Assembly: GCF_028561755.1 (NCBI RefSeq)
Contig: NZ_JAQQTD010000006.1
Coordinates: 124,001-188,000 of the forward strand
Length of the DNA: 64,000 nucleotides
Source: Altibacter sp. HG106
GTDB lineage: Bacteria; Bacteroidota; Bacteroidia; Flavobacteriales; Flavobacteriaceae
Direction of reading: 5' to 3'
The notes under the pieces were generated by a model. That model saw only the letters and a list, made by a program, of their open reading frames with translations, had not been told where the DNA came from and ran no database searches. Positions 36,514 to 46,039 of the stretch are shown here, in pieces. Every line of letters starts with the position of its first letter. Positions within the stretch are counted from its first letter, which is position 1. The position numbers were made by a program, and so were the translations under genes.

Positions 36514-37321
36514 CCAATTCGGCTTTCATGGCTCGTTGCAGCGCTGTAGCCTCTCTTGCAGCCGCCTCAGCAAAATCTTTCTGATGGGAGGCGTAAATAA
36601 TCCCTCGTGAAGAGTTCACAAGCAAGCCTACATCCTTTGTCAAACCGTGAAGACATACTTCCTTCAAACTTCCTCCTTGAGCGCCTACTCCAGGTACCAG
36701 TAAGAAATGATTGGGTGCCAAGTCTCTCACTTTCTGAAGTCGATACGCTTGTGTCGCTCCAACAACATACATTAGTTGTTCCGAATTCTTATAGGATTGA
36801 GAAGTTATTACCACCTCTTCAAAAAGACTATGATCTCCCACTTTTTGCGTTTGGAAATCTTCCGCCCCTACATTCGACGTCAGCGCTAACAAAATGGTAT
36901 GCTTATTATTGTATGCCAGGAAGGGCTCCACCGAATCACGCCCCATGTAGGGAGCGACCGTAATCGAATCGAAGTTTAGATCCTCAAAAAAAGCCCGTGC
37001 ATAGCGATCGGCGGTATTCCCAATATCCCCACGTTTCGCATCCGCGATGGTAAACACTTCCGGGTACTTCTGGTTGAGATACTCGATGGTCTTTTGAAGG
37101 GCGTTCCAACCTGAGACGCCATAGGTTTCGTAAAACGCGATGTTGGGCTTGTAGGCCACCGCCACGTGATGTGTGGCGTCGATAATCGCTTTATTAAACG
37201 CGAAAATAGGATCTTCTTCGGTACGCAAATGGGTCGGAATTTTTTCCAGATCTACATCTAACCCTACACACAAGAACGATTCTTTCCGTTTGATTTCGGC
37301 AATAAGTTGGTCGCGATTCAT
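36503..37321 (-). CDS. pyrF: Orotidine-5'-phosphate decarboxylase
   Basis: 272 residues, the longer class 2 form of OMP decarboxylase: [14 protein letters not shown] near the start, [23 protein letters not shown], the catalytic [18 protein letters not shown] (DxKxxD) and [12 protein letters not shown] / [11 protein letters not shown]. It makes UMP in pyrimidine synthesis. It begins 3 bases after prfA ends and overlaps the BtuF-like gene by 11 bases. Confidence 0.96.
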   Translation of the reverse strand: MNRDQLIAEIKRKESFLCVGLDVDLEKIPTHLRTEEDPIFAFNKAIIDATHHVAVAYKPNIAFYETYGVSGWNALQKTIEYLNQKYPEVFTIADAKRGDIGNTADRYARAFFEDLNFDSITVAPYMGRDSVEPFLAYNNKHTILLALTSNVGAEDFQTQKVGDHSLFEEVVITSQSYKNSEQLMYVVGATQAYRLQKVRDLAPNHFLLVPGVGAQGGSLKEVCLHGLTKDVGLLVNSSRGIIYASHQKDFAEAAAREATALQRAMKAELDAL

Positions 37322-37324
37322 AGG

Positions 37325-38401
37325 CTAAAAGGTTTCTCCCGCTTCTTTCAGCTTTTCGGTATTGCTTACCAATTGTAATTCATCAATGATCTTTTGAATG
37401 TCTCCATCAATGATATTGCTAAGGTCGTATAAGGTTAAATTGATGCGGTGATCGGTAACCCTTCCCTGCGGATAGTTATAGGTGCGAATCTTCGCGCTTC
37501 GGTCGCCACTGGTAACCATAGAACCCCGCTTTTCGGCATCCTCGGCCTGTTTCTTGGCAAGCTCGAGATCGTACAAACGTGAGCGCAGTACTTTAAATGC
37601 TTTTTCCTTATTCTTATGCTGTGATTTCTGGTCCTGACATTGCGCTACCAATCCCGTGGGCTCATGCGTAAGACGTACAGCCGAATAGGTAGTGTTCACC
37701 GATTGTCCTCCAGGTCCGGAAGAGCAGAAATAATCGATACGCACATCTTTAGGGTCTATTTCAATATCAAATTCTTCGGCTTCGGGGAACACCATGACCG
37801 TAGCGGCACTGGTATGGACGCGACCTTGCGTTTCGGTTTGAGGCACACGCTGAACGCGGTGTACACCGGCTTCAAATTTCAGAATACCGTACACATCTTC
37901 GCCTTCAATTTCAAACTGGATTTCTTTATATCCTCCGCTCGTTCCTTCACTGAAATCGACCACACTCACTTTCCAACCTTTGCCTTCGCAATATTTAGAA
38001 TACATTCGGAAGAGATCGCCCGCAAAAATACTCGCTTCATCACCACCGGTTCCGGCTCTAATTTCCATAACGGCATTTTTGGCATCTTCCGGATCTTTCG
38101 GAATCAACAAGAATTTTATTTCTTCATCTAGGGTTGCGATATGTCCTTTCGCTTCATCCAACTGCATTTTGGCCATTTCAACCATCTCGCTATCGCTTCC
38201 GTCTTTGATAATCTCTTCTGCTTCCTCAACGCGTTCGGTAGCCGTCAGATAGGCTTCTCGCTTATCCATTAACACACGTAGATCTTTGTATTCTTTATTG
38301 AGCTGAATGTATCGTTTCTGATCAGAAATTATATCGGGTTGTATGATCAGGTCGCTTACCTCATCAAAACGCTGTTTTACTATTTGAAGTTTTTCTAACA
38401 T
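37325..38401 (-). CDS. prfA: Peptide chain release factor 1
   Basis: 358 residues, usual length. The hydrolysis motif GGQ lies in [24 protein letters not shown] (~residue 230), preceded by [23 protein letters not shown] and [23 protein letters not shown]. It reads UAA/UAG stop codons. First gene of the prfA-pyrF-btuF-like run. Confidence 0.97.
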   Translation of the reverse strand: MLEKLQIVKQRFDEVSDLIIQPDIISDQKRYIQLNKEYKDLRVLMDKREAYLTATERVEEAEEIIKDGSDSEMVEMAKMQLDEAKGHIATLDEEIKFLLIPKDPEDAKNAVMEIRAGTGGDEASIFAGDLFRMYSKYCEGKGWKVSVVDFSEGTSGGYKEIQFEIEGEDVYGILKFEAGVHRVQRVPQTETQGRVHTSAATVMVFPEAEEFDIEIDPKDVRIDYFCSSGPGGQSVNTTYSAVRLTHEPTGLVAQCQDQKSQHKNKEKAFKVLRSRLYDLELAKKQAEDAEKRGSMVTSGDRSAKIRTYNYPQGRVTDHRINLTLYDLSNIIDGDIQKIIDELQLVSNTEKLKEAGETF

Positions 38402-38477
38402 ATTTAGGTACTAGTGCCGCAAATTTACAATAATTGAATGATTAAAATACGCGCAATAAAACTGAAAACAATTCTGA

Positions 38478-39212
38478 TTAAAAGAGTTTAGAAATCAGTT
38501 GTTCCCGCTGCGTTTTGCGAAAGGTTGTAAAATGTACCAAGAGAGAAAACGCTACGATCAATAGGGCACGAGCCAAATACACTGAAATTTCCGCCAGTTC
38601 AAAGTCGTAATAGGCTATGGCGCGAAATACTTCAGAAAAGATCAGCGCAAAAACAAACAATGTAAAGGTTAGGGAGGCCGGACTGCTAATTACGTGATTG
38701 TACACCATGGCGCAAAATCCGAGGGCTACCAATGCCATGCAATTAAGTAAGATGGAGAGGTAGTGAGCGTTGCTCAGGGTAAAGTCCCGCATCATCCAAA
38801 TGAATTCATAGAGGATGTACGAATTGATAATAATGAGTAGTGCTAGCCCCACCCCTAAAAAAACACCAATTCGCTTGAAAGAGACTTTCGGAATAACTGC
38901 TCTGAGTAATAGCAGCAATCCCAAAACGTTGACACTCATAGAAAGAATGGCAAAAACATTGTCCTCATACCAAATGGTTAGTACACTAGAACTTCCGTAG
39001 CAAAACGTGAATAAGACAACTAGTTTATTCAGCGGTTTCTGGCTCATGAAGAACATTGCAATCAGATAGCAAAAGACAGTGAGACCGCGTAAAAATCGAT
39101 ACAAAAGATAATCTCCCAGATTGTAAATCCAAATGCTCGCAGCAAGTAACAAAATGCCGAGCGTTAGCAACCACCAGCTATTACTTTTTCGATATGTTAG
39201 GAGATTCGCCAT
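38478..39212 (-). CDS. Polytopic membrane protein, unknown (member 1 of a pair)
   Basis: 244 residues with about eight membrane helices and almost no loops longer than 12 residues (NSWWLLTLGILLLAASIWIYNLG, VLGLLLLLRAVIPKVS, IGVFLGVGLALLIIINSYILYEF, SLVALGFCAMVY). The length, helix count and a similar C-terminal region with the neighbour at 39234 (AIAYYDFELAEISVYLARALLI versus LAAYFFKYQVAFYPERIFYLI) suggest an old tandem duplication. Not recognised. Confidence 0.75.
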   Translation of the reverse strand: MANLLTYRKSNSWWLLTLGILLLAASIWIYNLGDYLLYRFLRGLTVFCYLIAMFFMSQKPLNKLVVLFTFCYGSSSVLTIWYEDNVFAILSMSVNVLGLLLLLRAVIPKVSFKRIGVFLGVGLALLIIINSYILYEFIWMMRDFTLSNAHYLSILLNCMALVALGFCAMVYNHVISSPASLTFTLFVFALIFSEVFRAIAYYDFELAEISVYLARALLIVAFSLLVHFTTFRKTQREQLISKLF

Positions 39213-39233
39213 GGCTTCCCGTGGGAAACCAAT

Positions 39234-39965
39234 TTAAAGCAATGATTGTTCTTCTAGGCCTTCCGATTCCCAATGATACACGCTTTTAGAGTTCTGAATC
39301 CAAGCGTAGTACAATAACAAAGTTAAGGAAATAAGATAGAATATACGTTCTGGATAAAAGGCTACCTGGTATTTAAAGAAATAGGCCGCCAAACCACACA
39401 AATCTCCGAAGACGAAACTAAGGGTTATGTAGAGGTAAATCAGTGGAAGTTTTCCCCCTATCCTGCCATGATATAAATAGCCTACTAACGCCATGATCAT
39501 CATCAAGGCCCCTTGTAAGATAAAGAGTATGAGTTGCAAATCATTATCTAAACCCGGACGAATGGCTTCCGATAAGTACAAGACATTAAAAATATTAAGT
39601 CCGACGATTGCAGTGGAAAAAATAAAAACCAAACTGGTACTCACATAAATTCGGATCTTCTTAAATACCATATAACTTAACAGGCCATAGGCCGCAATCG
39701 TAACCAAGAACCCGATTGTTTTCATGATAGGCACTTCATAAAATACCACAGAAACATCGCGAAGTAGTAAGAGAGCAAAAACCAGTAGCAATCGGCCTTG
39801 CTTCCATCCAAACTGAAGAATAAAGTAAGAGAACACGAGTAAGAACGTTCCTAGCCGCAATAACCGACTTATTTCAATATCGAATTGCGCGATCACCCAC
39901 ATGTGCAGGCACACCAATAGGAAAAGCAACGGGCCCCAAGTGCTCCTATTAAAAAACTTATGCAT
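39234..39965 (-). CDS. Polytopic membrane protein, unknown (member 2 of a pair)
   Basis: 243 residues with about eight membrane helices (WGPLLFLLVCLHMWVIAQF, LLRLGTFLLVFSYFILQFG, FLVTIAAYGLLSYMVF, SLVFIFSTAIVGLNIFNVLYL). Same layout as the 38478 product 21 bases downstream, so probable paralogue. The architecture faintly recalls YhhN-type lysoplasmalogenases, but I cannot confirm that. It probably shares a transcript with its neighbour. Confidence 0.75.
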   Translation of the reverse strand: MHKFFNRSTWGPLLFLLVCLHMWVIAQFDIEISRLLRLGTFLLVFSYFILQFGWKQGRLLLVFALLLLRDVSVVFYEVPIMKTIGFLVTIAAYGLLSYMVFKKIRIYVSTSLVFIFSTAIVGLNIFNVLYLSEAIRPGLDNDLQLILFILQGALMMIMALVGYLYHGRIGGKLPLIYLYITLSFVFGDLCGLAAYFFKYQVAFYPERIFYLISLTLLLYYAWIQNSKSVYHWESEGLEEQSLL

Positions 39966-40023
39966 TATTAATTGTTAAGTAACTGAACAACGCGAAGATA
40001 AAGAACCTATAGGAGTTTTCCTG

Positions 40024-41202
40024 TTAATATGTGAATTTTCCGTATTCGGAATCGATCGTCAATTTTTTACTACTAGCGTGCTCCACGCGTCCGATAATCT
40101 TAGCCGGCACCTCAAAGGCTTCTGAAATGCTGATGATTTCTGAAGCAAGGGTTTTAGGAACGTATAGTTCCATACGATGCCCCATGTTAAAAACCTGATA
40201 CATTTCCTTCCAATGTGTATTGCTTTCTTCCTGGATCAAACGAAACAAGGGAGGGGTCTCGAAAAGTTGATCTTTAATAATGTGAAGATTCTCCACAAAG
40301 TGTAAAATTTTGGTTTGAGCGCCTCCGCTACAATGAACCATTCCGTGGATTTCTTCGGAAGAAAACTTCTCAAGAATTTTCTTAATAATAGGCGCGTAGG
40401 TTCTCGTTGGAGACAAAACGAGTTTTCCTGCGTCAATCGGACTCCCGGTGACGGGATCAGTCAATTTTTTACTTCCGGAGTAGACCAGTTCCTTCGGAAC
40501 ACTATGATCGTAGCTCTCGGGATAGCGCATGGCGAGTTCATTATGAAACACGTCGTGTCGGGCAGAGGTAAGTCCGTTACTACCCATCCCTCCGTTATAA
40601 GAGGTTTCATAGCTGGCTTGCCCAAAAGACGCCAAGCCTACGATCACATCGCCCGGCCGAATATTCGCGTTGTCAATCACTTTGTCTCTGCGCATACGTG
40701 CCGTGACGGTGGAGTCAACAATAATGGTTCGCACCAAATCCCCCACGTCTGCTGTCTCTCCACCGGTAGACCGAATGGTAAGACCATAGCCTTCCAATTC
40801 AGTAATAAGTTCTTCAGTACCCGTGATGATGGCTGAAATGACTTCTCCGGGAATCAGGTTTTTGTTTCGACCAATAGTGGAAGATAACATGATATTATCG
40901 ACAGCTCCTACGCATAATAGGTCGTCAATATTCATGATCAAGGCATCTTGCGCGATTCCTTTCCATACCGAAAGATCGCCTGTTTCTTTCCAATACATAT
41001 ACGCCAGCGAAGATTTTGTCCCGGCACCATCGGCATGCATTACTAGACAATGATCGGGATCGCCCGTTAAATAATCAGGCACGATCTTACAGAATGCTTT
41101 CGGAAACAATCCCTTATCTACATTTTTGATGGCCTTATGAACATCTTCTTTTTGCGCGGAAACACCACGCTGGGCATAACGTTTAGAAACTTCTTCACTC
41201 AT
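40024..41202 (-). CDS. purM: Phosphoribosylformylglycinamidine cyclo-ligase (AIR synthase), Bacteroidetes type
   Basis: 392 residues, longer than the ~345 of E. coli PurM, as usual in Bacteroidetes. Visible: SLVMHADGAGTKSSLAYMYW-type ATP motif, KGIAQDALIMNIDDLLCVGA, the glycine-rich STGGETADV and GDVIVGLASFGQASYET. It converts FGAM to AIR in purine synthesis. The terminator at 41222-41248 belongs to the upstream lipoprotein gene, so purM likely has its own promoter in the 20 bases after it, or depends on read-through. Confidence 0.92.
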   Translation of the reverse strand: MSEEVSKRYAQRGVSAQKEDVHKAIKNVDKGLFPKAFCKIVPDYLTGDPDHCLVMHADGAGTKSSLAYMYWKETGDLSVWKGIAQDALIMNIDDLLCVGAVDNIMLSSTIGRNKNLIPGEVISAIITGTEELITELEGYGLTIRSTGGETADVGDLVRTIIVDSTVTARMRRDKVIDNANIRPGDVIVGLASFGQASYETSYNGGMGSNGLTSARHDVFHNELAMRYPESYDHSVPKELVYSGSKKLTDPVTGSPIDAGKLVLSPTRTYAPIIKKILEKFSSEEIHGMVHCSGGAQTKILHFVENLHIIKDQLFETPPLFRLIQEESNTHWKEMYQVFNMGHRMELYVPKTLASEIISISEAFEVPAKIIGRVEHASSKKLTIDSEYGKFTY

Positions 41203-41221
41203 GGTACAAAGGTAAAAAACA

Positions 41222-41248
41222 AAAACCTCATAGAATCTATGAGGTTTT
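41222..41248 (-). terminator. Terminator of the curli operon
   Basis: AAAACCTCATAG (41222-41233), loop AAT, CTATGAGGTTTT (41237-41248): perfect 12-bp stem, 25 bases after the stop of the last curli-operon gene. The A-rich left arm becomes the T tract on the minus strand. Confidence 0.85.
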
Positions 41249-41272
41249 GGGTTTCTTTATGAATTGTGGAAG

Positions 41273-42787
41273 TTATTCCCAATCGGGCATAAAAGATTCG
41301 GTAAACAACAAATCCCGTAAGTTTTGATTGTCGAGGTCTGTTTTATAAATATCCTTCCGAGAGATACCATCATTAGAGGTGTTTACATAAATAACAGCGC
41401 CCTCGTTCGCAGAAAATTTAGCATCGAGATCGTTGGTACCTGCAGGGCTAGCCGTATCCACTTCCACTGCAGTGTCTGTTGCGAAAGTGTAGATAAAAAT
41501 TCGGCTATCCAGTTGTTGGTAATCGGGACTTTCGAACCCGGAAACATCACGAGTATACAATAGCTTAGTTCCATCTATAGAATAATCAATTCCTCCTAGA
41601 GCCCCCGGTTGATTTTCGATCACTACATCTGTTTCAATGCCAGTATTTGGATTGATTACTACGATGCGCGCGTTATAGCCGTTTGCGTCATTGGTTTTAA
41701 TAGCCACCAGGTTGTTCGCCTGATTGGTATCTATTTCTGTAATAAAGGTACCGGCTGGCGCTTCATAGATCAAGGTATTACCCACTCCCGTGACATTGAT
41801 AGAATACAATTTATTCAAATTAGGATAGTAGATTCGATTGCCATTTAAGAACCAGGAAAAATCAACCTCATCCTGTCGAAAACCAAGTACTGGAACCGTA
41901 CTGGTAACCTGTGTGACTTCGGTACCATCTGGATTCATGGTGAATAGGTGAGTTTCACTTCCCGCGGTTCGCAAAAAGGCAATCTTCCCTGCCGTATTAT
42001 TTTTTCGGGGGCGGAAACTATTCTCACTCGTGGAGGTAAGTTGAATCACGTTCTCGTCGGGTTCATCGTCTTCTAAATTACTACCCGAATAAATAACATT
42101 TTTGGTACCCACTTTGCGTACAAATAGGAACCGGTTATCATTAGGGTCGCGAGTAGAAAAACTACTGATACTGCTTTCCACAGGAGGCGTAATATCATCA
42201 TCAGCCGTTACCTGCCAGAAATAATTTACCCCCAAGGTTAGGTCGCTTACTGTGTAGGTGGTATCCTCAATCTCTTCAACCATCAAGATCTCGTTGGTAG
42301 CACCATTACGAAGTTCGAAGGTATATTGAATAGGATCTGTGTCGGAATCGGAAGACGTCCACACAAATTGGGCCTCACTACCAACGTCCGACGCGTTGTC
42401 TTCCGGACTCACCAAAACAGGGCGGAGTGGTGGATTGTTGGTAGAGGAAGACAAGGAAAGTTCAAAGACAACGGTGCTGGCTTCCCCGGTAACAACTGTT
42501 ACGCCTTCAAAAGCAGTAAGGTAATCGTCTAATTCGGCTTGCACAGAATAATCGCCAGAAGGGACACTAGTAAGTACAAACTGACCGTTAGTATCTGAAA
42601 ACACCGTAGTAGAAGCCGGATTGGTGGTTATTTTCACATTGGCCAATGGTGTGTTCTCTCCATCCACAACGACGGTTCCGTCTATGGTTCCGGTGCCATC
42701 TTCATCGATACCATCTTCTTCGCAAGCAGCGAAAGCAAGGGTTATCAGTAATAAAACCCCTAGTAATGTGCGAATCTGTATGTTCAT
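41273..42787 (-). CDS. Multidomain lipoprotein coupled to csgG (CarboxypepD_reg-like + FnIII + beta-propeller)
   Basis: 504 residues. Lipobox LAFAAC (acylated Cys22); carboxypeptidase-regulatory-like beta-sandwich ~35-110 (GTIDGTVVVDGENTPLANVKI, GQFVLTSVPSGDYSV); FnIII-like domain ~118-210 (PVLVSPEDNASDVGSEAQFVW); then a TolB-type propeller ~218-504 (HLFTMNPDGTEVTQVTS, YSIDGTKLLYTRDVS). Its start overlaps the csgG stop by 4 bases (ATGA), so it is translationally coupled to CsgG and is the last gene of the curli operon, before a strong terminator. An accessory role in fibre secretion or anchoring is inferred; it is not one of the classical Csg proteins. Confidence 0.85.
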   Translation of the reverse strand: MNIQIRTLLGVLLLITLAFAACEEDGIDEDGTGTIDGTVVVDGENTPLANVKITTNPASTTVFSDTNGQFVLTSVPSGDYSVQAELDDYLTAFEGVTVVTGEASTVVFELSLSSSTNNPPLRPVLVSPEDNASDVGSEAQFVWTSSDSDTDPIQYTFELRNGATNEILMVEEIEDTTYTVSDLTLGVNYFWQVTADDDITPPVESSISSFSTRDPNDNRFLFVRKVGTKNVIYSGSNLEDDEPDENVIQLTSTSENSFRPRKNNTAGKIAFLRTAGSETHLFTMNPDGTEVTQVTSTVPVLGFRQDEVDFSWFLNGNRIYYPNLNKLYSINVTGVGNTLIYEAPAGTFITEIDTNQANNLVAIKTNDANGYNARIVVINPNTGIETDVVIENQPGALGGIDYSIDGTKLLYTRDVSGFESPDYQQLDSRIFIYTFATDTAVEVDTASPAGTNDLDAKFSANEGAVIYVNTSNDGISRKDIYKTDLDNQNLRDLLFTESFMPDWE

Positions 42788-44217
42788 TCTTCTAAAGTAT
42801 TTTCTGGTTCTGTTAATTCTTCTTCGGAGAGATTTGTTCTTTTAGATCGTCCTTTTCCGAAGTGATAATTGAGGCCTACTCCGAAAGCATAATAGAAATC
42901 ATCTCTTTTTCCGCGCTCCACCTCATCGATTTCATCTGAAAAGAAAAAGTTGGCTTCAGCAAAGGCACGCAGCGAAAAGGAGTCGGATATTTTAGCATCT
43001 ATTCCCAATCCGCCCTGGGCTTTGTACTGGTCTTCCAGTTTGATATTGGTATCATTTTCATCATCAATATTGACGGTATATCCCGCCCCTGCGAAAACAA
43101 ACGGCGTAATATCGTCATACGGCAATAGAAACCCTTCAATATTTAAGTCGGTAGTCACATAAACCTCTTCATACGAGCTACCCGCTTCGAGTGTTAGATA
43201 ACTCCCTTTGAGTCCAAGCCCCAAATAATCGGTAAGTCTTCTGGAATATCCGAAGGAGGCCCCGTAGCTCAGCGGTTTTTTTGAGAAATCACTTTGAAAT
43301 AAGGTGGTAAAACCGCTAATGTGAAAGCTATTTTTCTTTGATACTGGAGTTTGCCGACGCTCATAGAGCAAGGTCGATTCTTCAAGTTCTTTCTCCTTAT
43401 TATATTCAGCCACCAATTGCTGGTTGACAGCTGCTCCGCCACCTGTAGACCAAAGATTTTCTTCTATTCCTTCTACAATTAGTGCTTCCACGGCCTTTTC
43501 AATGGCGTCTTTCATCGCCAACTGGACGGGTTCATTTTTGGTAATACCGGTTTCTACTTCAAGAAGTCGTTGAAAGTTCACATAGCGAAACAAACTCGCG
43601 TCAATCGCTTGTGACAGGATTGTTTTTGAAACATAAACGGTCTTTAATATTTTTCCATTAGAGGTAGAAACAGCGCGCAGGTATAATGTAAGTCGATCTT
43701 CCCGATACTGCGTAGAACCTCCCACACCAAAGTAGCGTGCTCCCAACCCTCCGGTGATGATATTAGAGTCGTAGGAAACGATTCCACCTTCCAACAGTAT
43801 CCCCGCAAACAGAAGTGGCGGTAAGGCAGGCTGTGGATTACCCTTTTTGGCAAATTCTTCCCGAGTGGAACGAATAATATTCCGTTCTTGAGTTAGATTC
43901 CCCAAGTTTTCACGTTCAATGGGCGTAAACCAATTAGAATCCTCTAGGGCTTTAATCAACATGGTGGTTGCTCCCTGGCTGACGGCGGTACTAAAGGAAC
44001 TTCCATTTTCCACGTTTTTGTACTGACCCGTTTGATCTTTGAAGTTATAGACTCCAACAATGATTGGCTCTTGAGGGGGTGGTAATTCTCGTAGTACTTT
44101 ACTTTTTGGAGTTAATTCTCCGGTACGCGCTTTCTGGACCTGAACCGGTTGGTTTAAGTAGGTTCCACATCCTGTAAAAAGCAGGCCAATGAGGCAAATT
44201 GAGATAAAATTTCGCAT
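42784..44217 (-). CDS. csgG: Curli secretion channel CsgG with a C-terminal beta-barrel extension
   Basis: 477 residues versus 277 in E. coli. Lipobox LFTGC (acylated Cys17), then the CsgG core to ~280: IIVGVYNFKDQTGQYK, FTPIERENLGNLTQER, GILLEGGIVSYDSNIITGGLGARYFGVGGSTQYREDRLTLYLRAVSTSNGKIL (the membrane hairpins). From ~300 to ~460 follows an extra domain with barrel strands (SYGASFGYSRRLTDYLGLGLKGSYLTL, PFVFAGAGYTV, FYYAFGVGLNYHFG) like an OmpA-type barrel, then an acidic tail. CsgG forms the nonameric pore for curlin export. Overlaps the following lipoprotein gene by 4 bases. Confidence 0.93.
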   Translation of the reverse strand: MRNFISICLIGLLFTGCGTYLNQPVQVQKARTGELTPKSKVLRELPPPQEPIIVGVYNFKDQTGQYKNVENGSSFSTAVSQGATTMLIKALEDSNWFTPIERENLGNLTQERNIIRSTREEFAKKGNPQPALPPLLFAGILLEGGIVSYDSNIITGGLGARYFGVGGSTQYREDRLTLYLRAVSTSNGKILKTVYVSKTILSQAIDASLFRYVNFQRLLEVETGITKNEPVQLAMKDAIEKAVEALIVEGIEENLWSTGGGAAVNQQLVAEYNKEKELEESTLLYERRQTPVSKKNSFHISGFTTLFQSDFSKKPLSYGASFGYSRRLTDYLGLGLKGSYLTLEAGSSYEEVYVTTDLNIEGFLLPYDDITPFVFAGAGYTVNIDDENDTNIKLEDQYKAQGGLGIDAKISDSFSLRAFAEANFFFSDEIDEVERGKRDDFYYAFGVGLNYHFGKGRSKRTNLSEEELTEPENTLEE

Positions 44218-44235
44218 TTAGAACATTCAAATTTC

Positions 44236-44631
44236 TTAATTGGGAACAACTATTTGCGTTTGTTCTCCTGTGGTGGTATCTAAAATATTAATAACGACTC
44301 CTTCTGCCGAATCAAATATTTCGAGAGACAAGGTACCTAAATTATACGTTCCGGCTTGAAGTCCTTGCCCTAATTGCTGTCCGAAAATAGCCCGAGAAAG
44401 CTGCCCCAATACTTGCCGATTGATACTTTCAGAAAAAGTATCAAGATCAGAAAGACCTGCGCGGCTATCTGGGTTGGTAAAAGAGTTTTGCGCATTGGCA
44501 GAACTTAGCAATTGTTGGTAATTAAAGGTATCACCGCCAAAATTGGGATTCACTGGACGATACACCAATTGTTGTGAAAAGCCTATTCCCGCAACTCCTA
44601 ACACAAATACTAAAAACAGTAATTTTTTCAT
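44236..44631 (-). CDS. csgF: Curli assembly protein CsgF
   Basis: 131 residues from 44631 (MKKLLFLVFV). Signal peptide to ~20, then QQLVYRPVNPNFGGDTFN, which corresponds to the CsgF N-terminus that inserts in the CsgG pore (NPxFGG motif), a helical middle (SRAGLSDLDTFSESINRQVLGQLSRAIFG) and a beta C-terminus. It couples secretion to fibre nucleation at the cell surface. It follows csgE after one base and precedes csgG by 18. Confidence 0.94.
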   Translation of the reverse strand: MKKLLFLVFVLGVAGIGFSQQLVYRPVNPNFGGDTFNYQQLLSSANAQNSFTNPDSRAGLSDLDTFSESINRQVLGQLSRAIFGQQLGQGLQAGTYNLGTLSLEIFDSAEGVVINILDTTTGEQTQIVVPN

Positions 44632-44632
44632 A

Positions 44633-45412
44633 TCAATAACGTTTAACATAATTATCTCCCCGACTTCGAATATATTGAAAATAGCGATTTGTACGTTCTA
44701 TTGCGGCAGCGACCATTTGGTCTAAATACCCAGCTCTAGGGTTTACAAAGAACTCAAAAATTAGCTCTCCCTCGACAAGTACCTGAATCTTAGTATTAAT
44801 TCCTAGCGCCAGTACTTCTTTTATGGCCACGATCATTTCACCATTAATTTCTTCTTTGTCGTATTTACGCTTGTATAGGTAATAGAAATCCCTCCCAGGT
44901 TTCGTTTTGGTATCTTCTGTAACGATCCCGGTTAGGGGTACATATCCATCCTCACCGGCGTTATTTAAATCTTCCGAAACGGCATTTTTAGCATCGATAA
45001 TGAGTTTCGTGGGATCTACGTTCTCTGGGCCGTTTAGAACAATCCTATCTTTCCCCACAATTTGATCATCTTGGTCGTAAATGAGCAATAGTATGATGGT
45101 TCGCTGTTGTGGGTCTACGTTACGGAACACACTGGCAAGTTCTTTACGTTCGTTCGGGTCTAATATGAAACGTCCCTCTTCTTTTTCAGGAGTAGCGGCT
45201 GCTTCGTCTACCGCTTTGTCGGTAATGGTCAATACGAACCGCAGGGAATAGTTGGTTATCGTTTTATTAATCCCAAAAGCTTTGATGGTAATGAATTCTC
45301 CGTTTGATTCTTGAAAAATCTTTGCTTCGATATCGGAATTGATTCCTTGTGAGAACACTGAAATTGAGAACAGTAAAAGAAATGCCTGTCCGATATAGGA
45401 GAGAGCCTTCAT
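44633..45412 (-). CDS. csgE: CsgE-family curli chaperone with an N-terminal extra domain
   Basis: 259 residues; E. coli CsgE is 129. Signal peptide to ~22; the C-terminal ~110 residues are CsgE (GIVTEDTKTKPGRDFYYLYKRKYD, GINTKIQVLVEGELIFEFFVNPRAGYLDQM). Residues ~23-135 form an additional beta-rich domain (IEAKIFQESNGEFITIKAFGINKTITNYSLRFVLTITDKA ... VFRNVDPQQRTIILLLIYDQDDQIVGKDRIVL) which resembles the CsgH/CsgC-type beta-sandwich curli inhibitors by strand pattern; this is inference. CsgE gates the CsgG pore and selects substrate. Confidence 0.9.
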   Translation of the reverse strand: MKALSYIGQAFLLLFSISVFSQGINSDIEAKIFQESNGEFITIKAFGINKTITNYSLRFVLTITDKAVDEAAATPEKEEGRFILDPNERKELASVFRNVDPQQRTIILLLIYDQDDQIVGKDRIVLNGPENVDPTKLIIDAKNAVSEDLNNAGEDGYVPLTGIVTEDTKTKPGRDFYYLYKRKYDKEEINGEMIVAIKEVLALGINTKIQVLVEGELIFEFFVNPRAGYLDQMVAAAIERTNRYFQYIRSRGDNYVKRY

Positions 45413-45417
45413 AGGAG

Positions 45418-45942
45418 TTAATTGAAACTTCGAACGATAATGGATTGGCTATTGCCTTCCATATTTATCTTCATTTTTTCTGAAATCGAATTGGTTCCGT
45501 GAAAGATGATGTTCTGATCGGTGCCCCGTTGGATAATCTCAAGGTCTTGTACGTTCGGATTATTACTGAAATTCAGTATTTCGTGGCCATCACCTTCTTG
45601 GAGGATGTCTTGAATTAAGGTTCGAGCTTGTACACTTAGATATACCAGATTGTTGTTTCCCAATTGTGCAACATCAAGCGTGCTCGTTGCATCTATTTGG
45701 TTCGAAACCTCGACGGTGTTACGATCTCCGATTTGATTTACGAAGATAATATTTTCCGAAGCCGTTGACCCCCCCTGTATCTGATTGTTCAGAAGGTTAT
45801 TTACGGCACCGTTATCCAGGGAAGTTTCAAGTCCCAGGGTGTTGTTGTCTTGCCCTATGTAGTTTTGAGCGTAAATGCCGCCAGAAACCGCTATTAGAGA
45901 GAGCAGCAGTAGTAGTAAAGTATAGGTGCGTTTTCGTTTCAT
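45418..45942 (-). CDS. csgB: CsgB-like minor curlin (nucleator)
   Basis: 174 residues. Signal peptide to ~26 (ending GIYAQ), then degenerate curlin repeats: FVNQIGDRNTVEV, DVAQLGNNNLVYL, ILQEGDGHEIL, EIIQRGTDQNIIF, NMEGNSQSIIV. Each keeps Q-x-G-x-x-N/Q but is far less regular than in the two neighbouring curlins, as expected for a nucleator of CsgB type. The gene name is by analogy. It sits between a terminator-like hairpin (45982-46016) and csgE (5-base gap). Confidence 0.8.
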   Translation of the reverse strand: MKRKRTYTLLLLLLSLIAVSGGIYAQNYIGQDNNTLGLETSLDNGAVNNLLNNQIQGGSTASENIIFVNQIGDRNTVEVSNQIDATSTLDVAQLGNNNLVYLSVQARTLIQDILQEGDGHEILNFSNNPNVQDLEIIQRGTDQNIIFHGTNSISEKMKINMEGNSQSIIVRSFN

Positions 45943-45981
45943 AACCAGGCAATTAATTGCAATATAAAAAATTTGTTAAAA

Positions 45982-46016
45982 GTAAGAGCAAAAACGAATT
46001 ATGTTTTTGCTCTTAC
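45982..46016 (-). terminator. Intercistronic terminator-like hairpin between curlin 1 and csgB
   Basis: Perfect 14-bp stem, GTAAGAGCAAAAAC / GTTTTTGCTCTTAC, 7-base loop, then on the minus strand a T-rich tract TTTTAACAAATTTTTT. It lies 24 bases after the curlin stop and 40 before the csgB start, inside the operon. Confidence 0.8.
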
Positions 46017-46039
46017 AGTAAAGTTAGGTATGGATAAGA

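Noticed and set aside
37640-38131. Plus-strand open frame opposite prfA
   Set aside because: Shadow of prfA with no independent motif.
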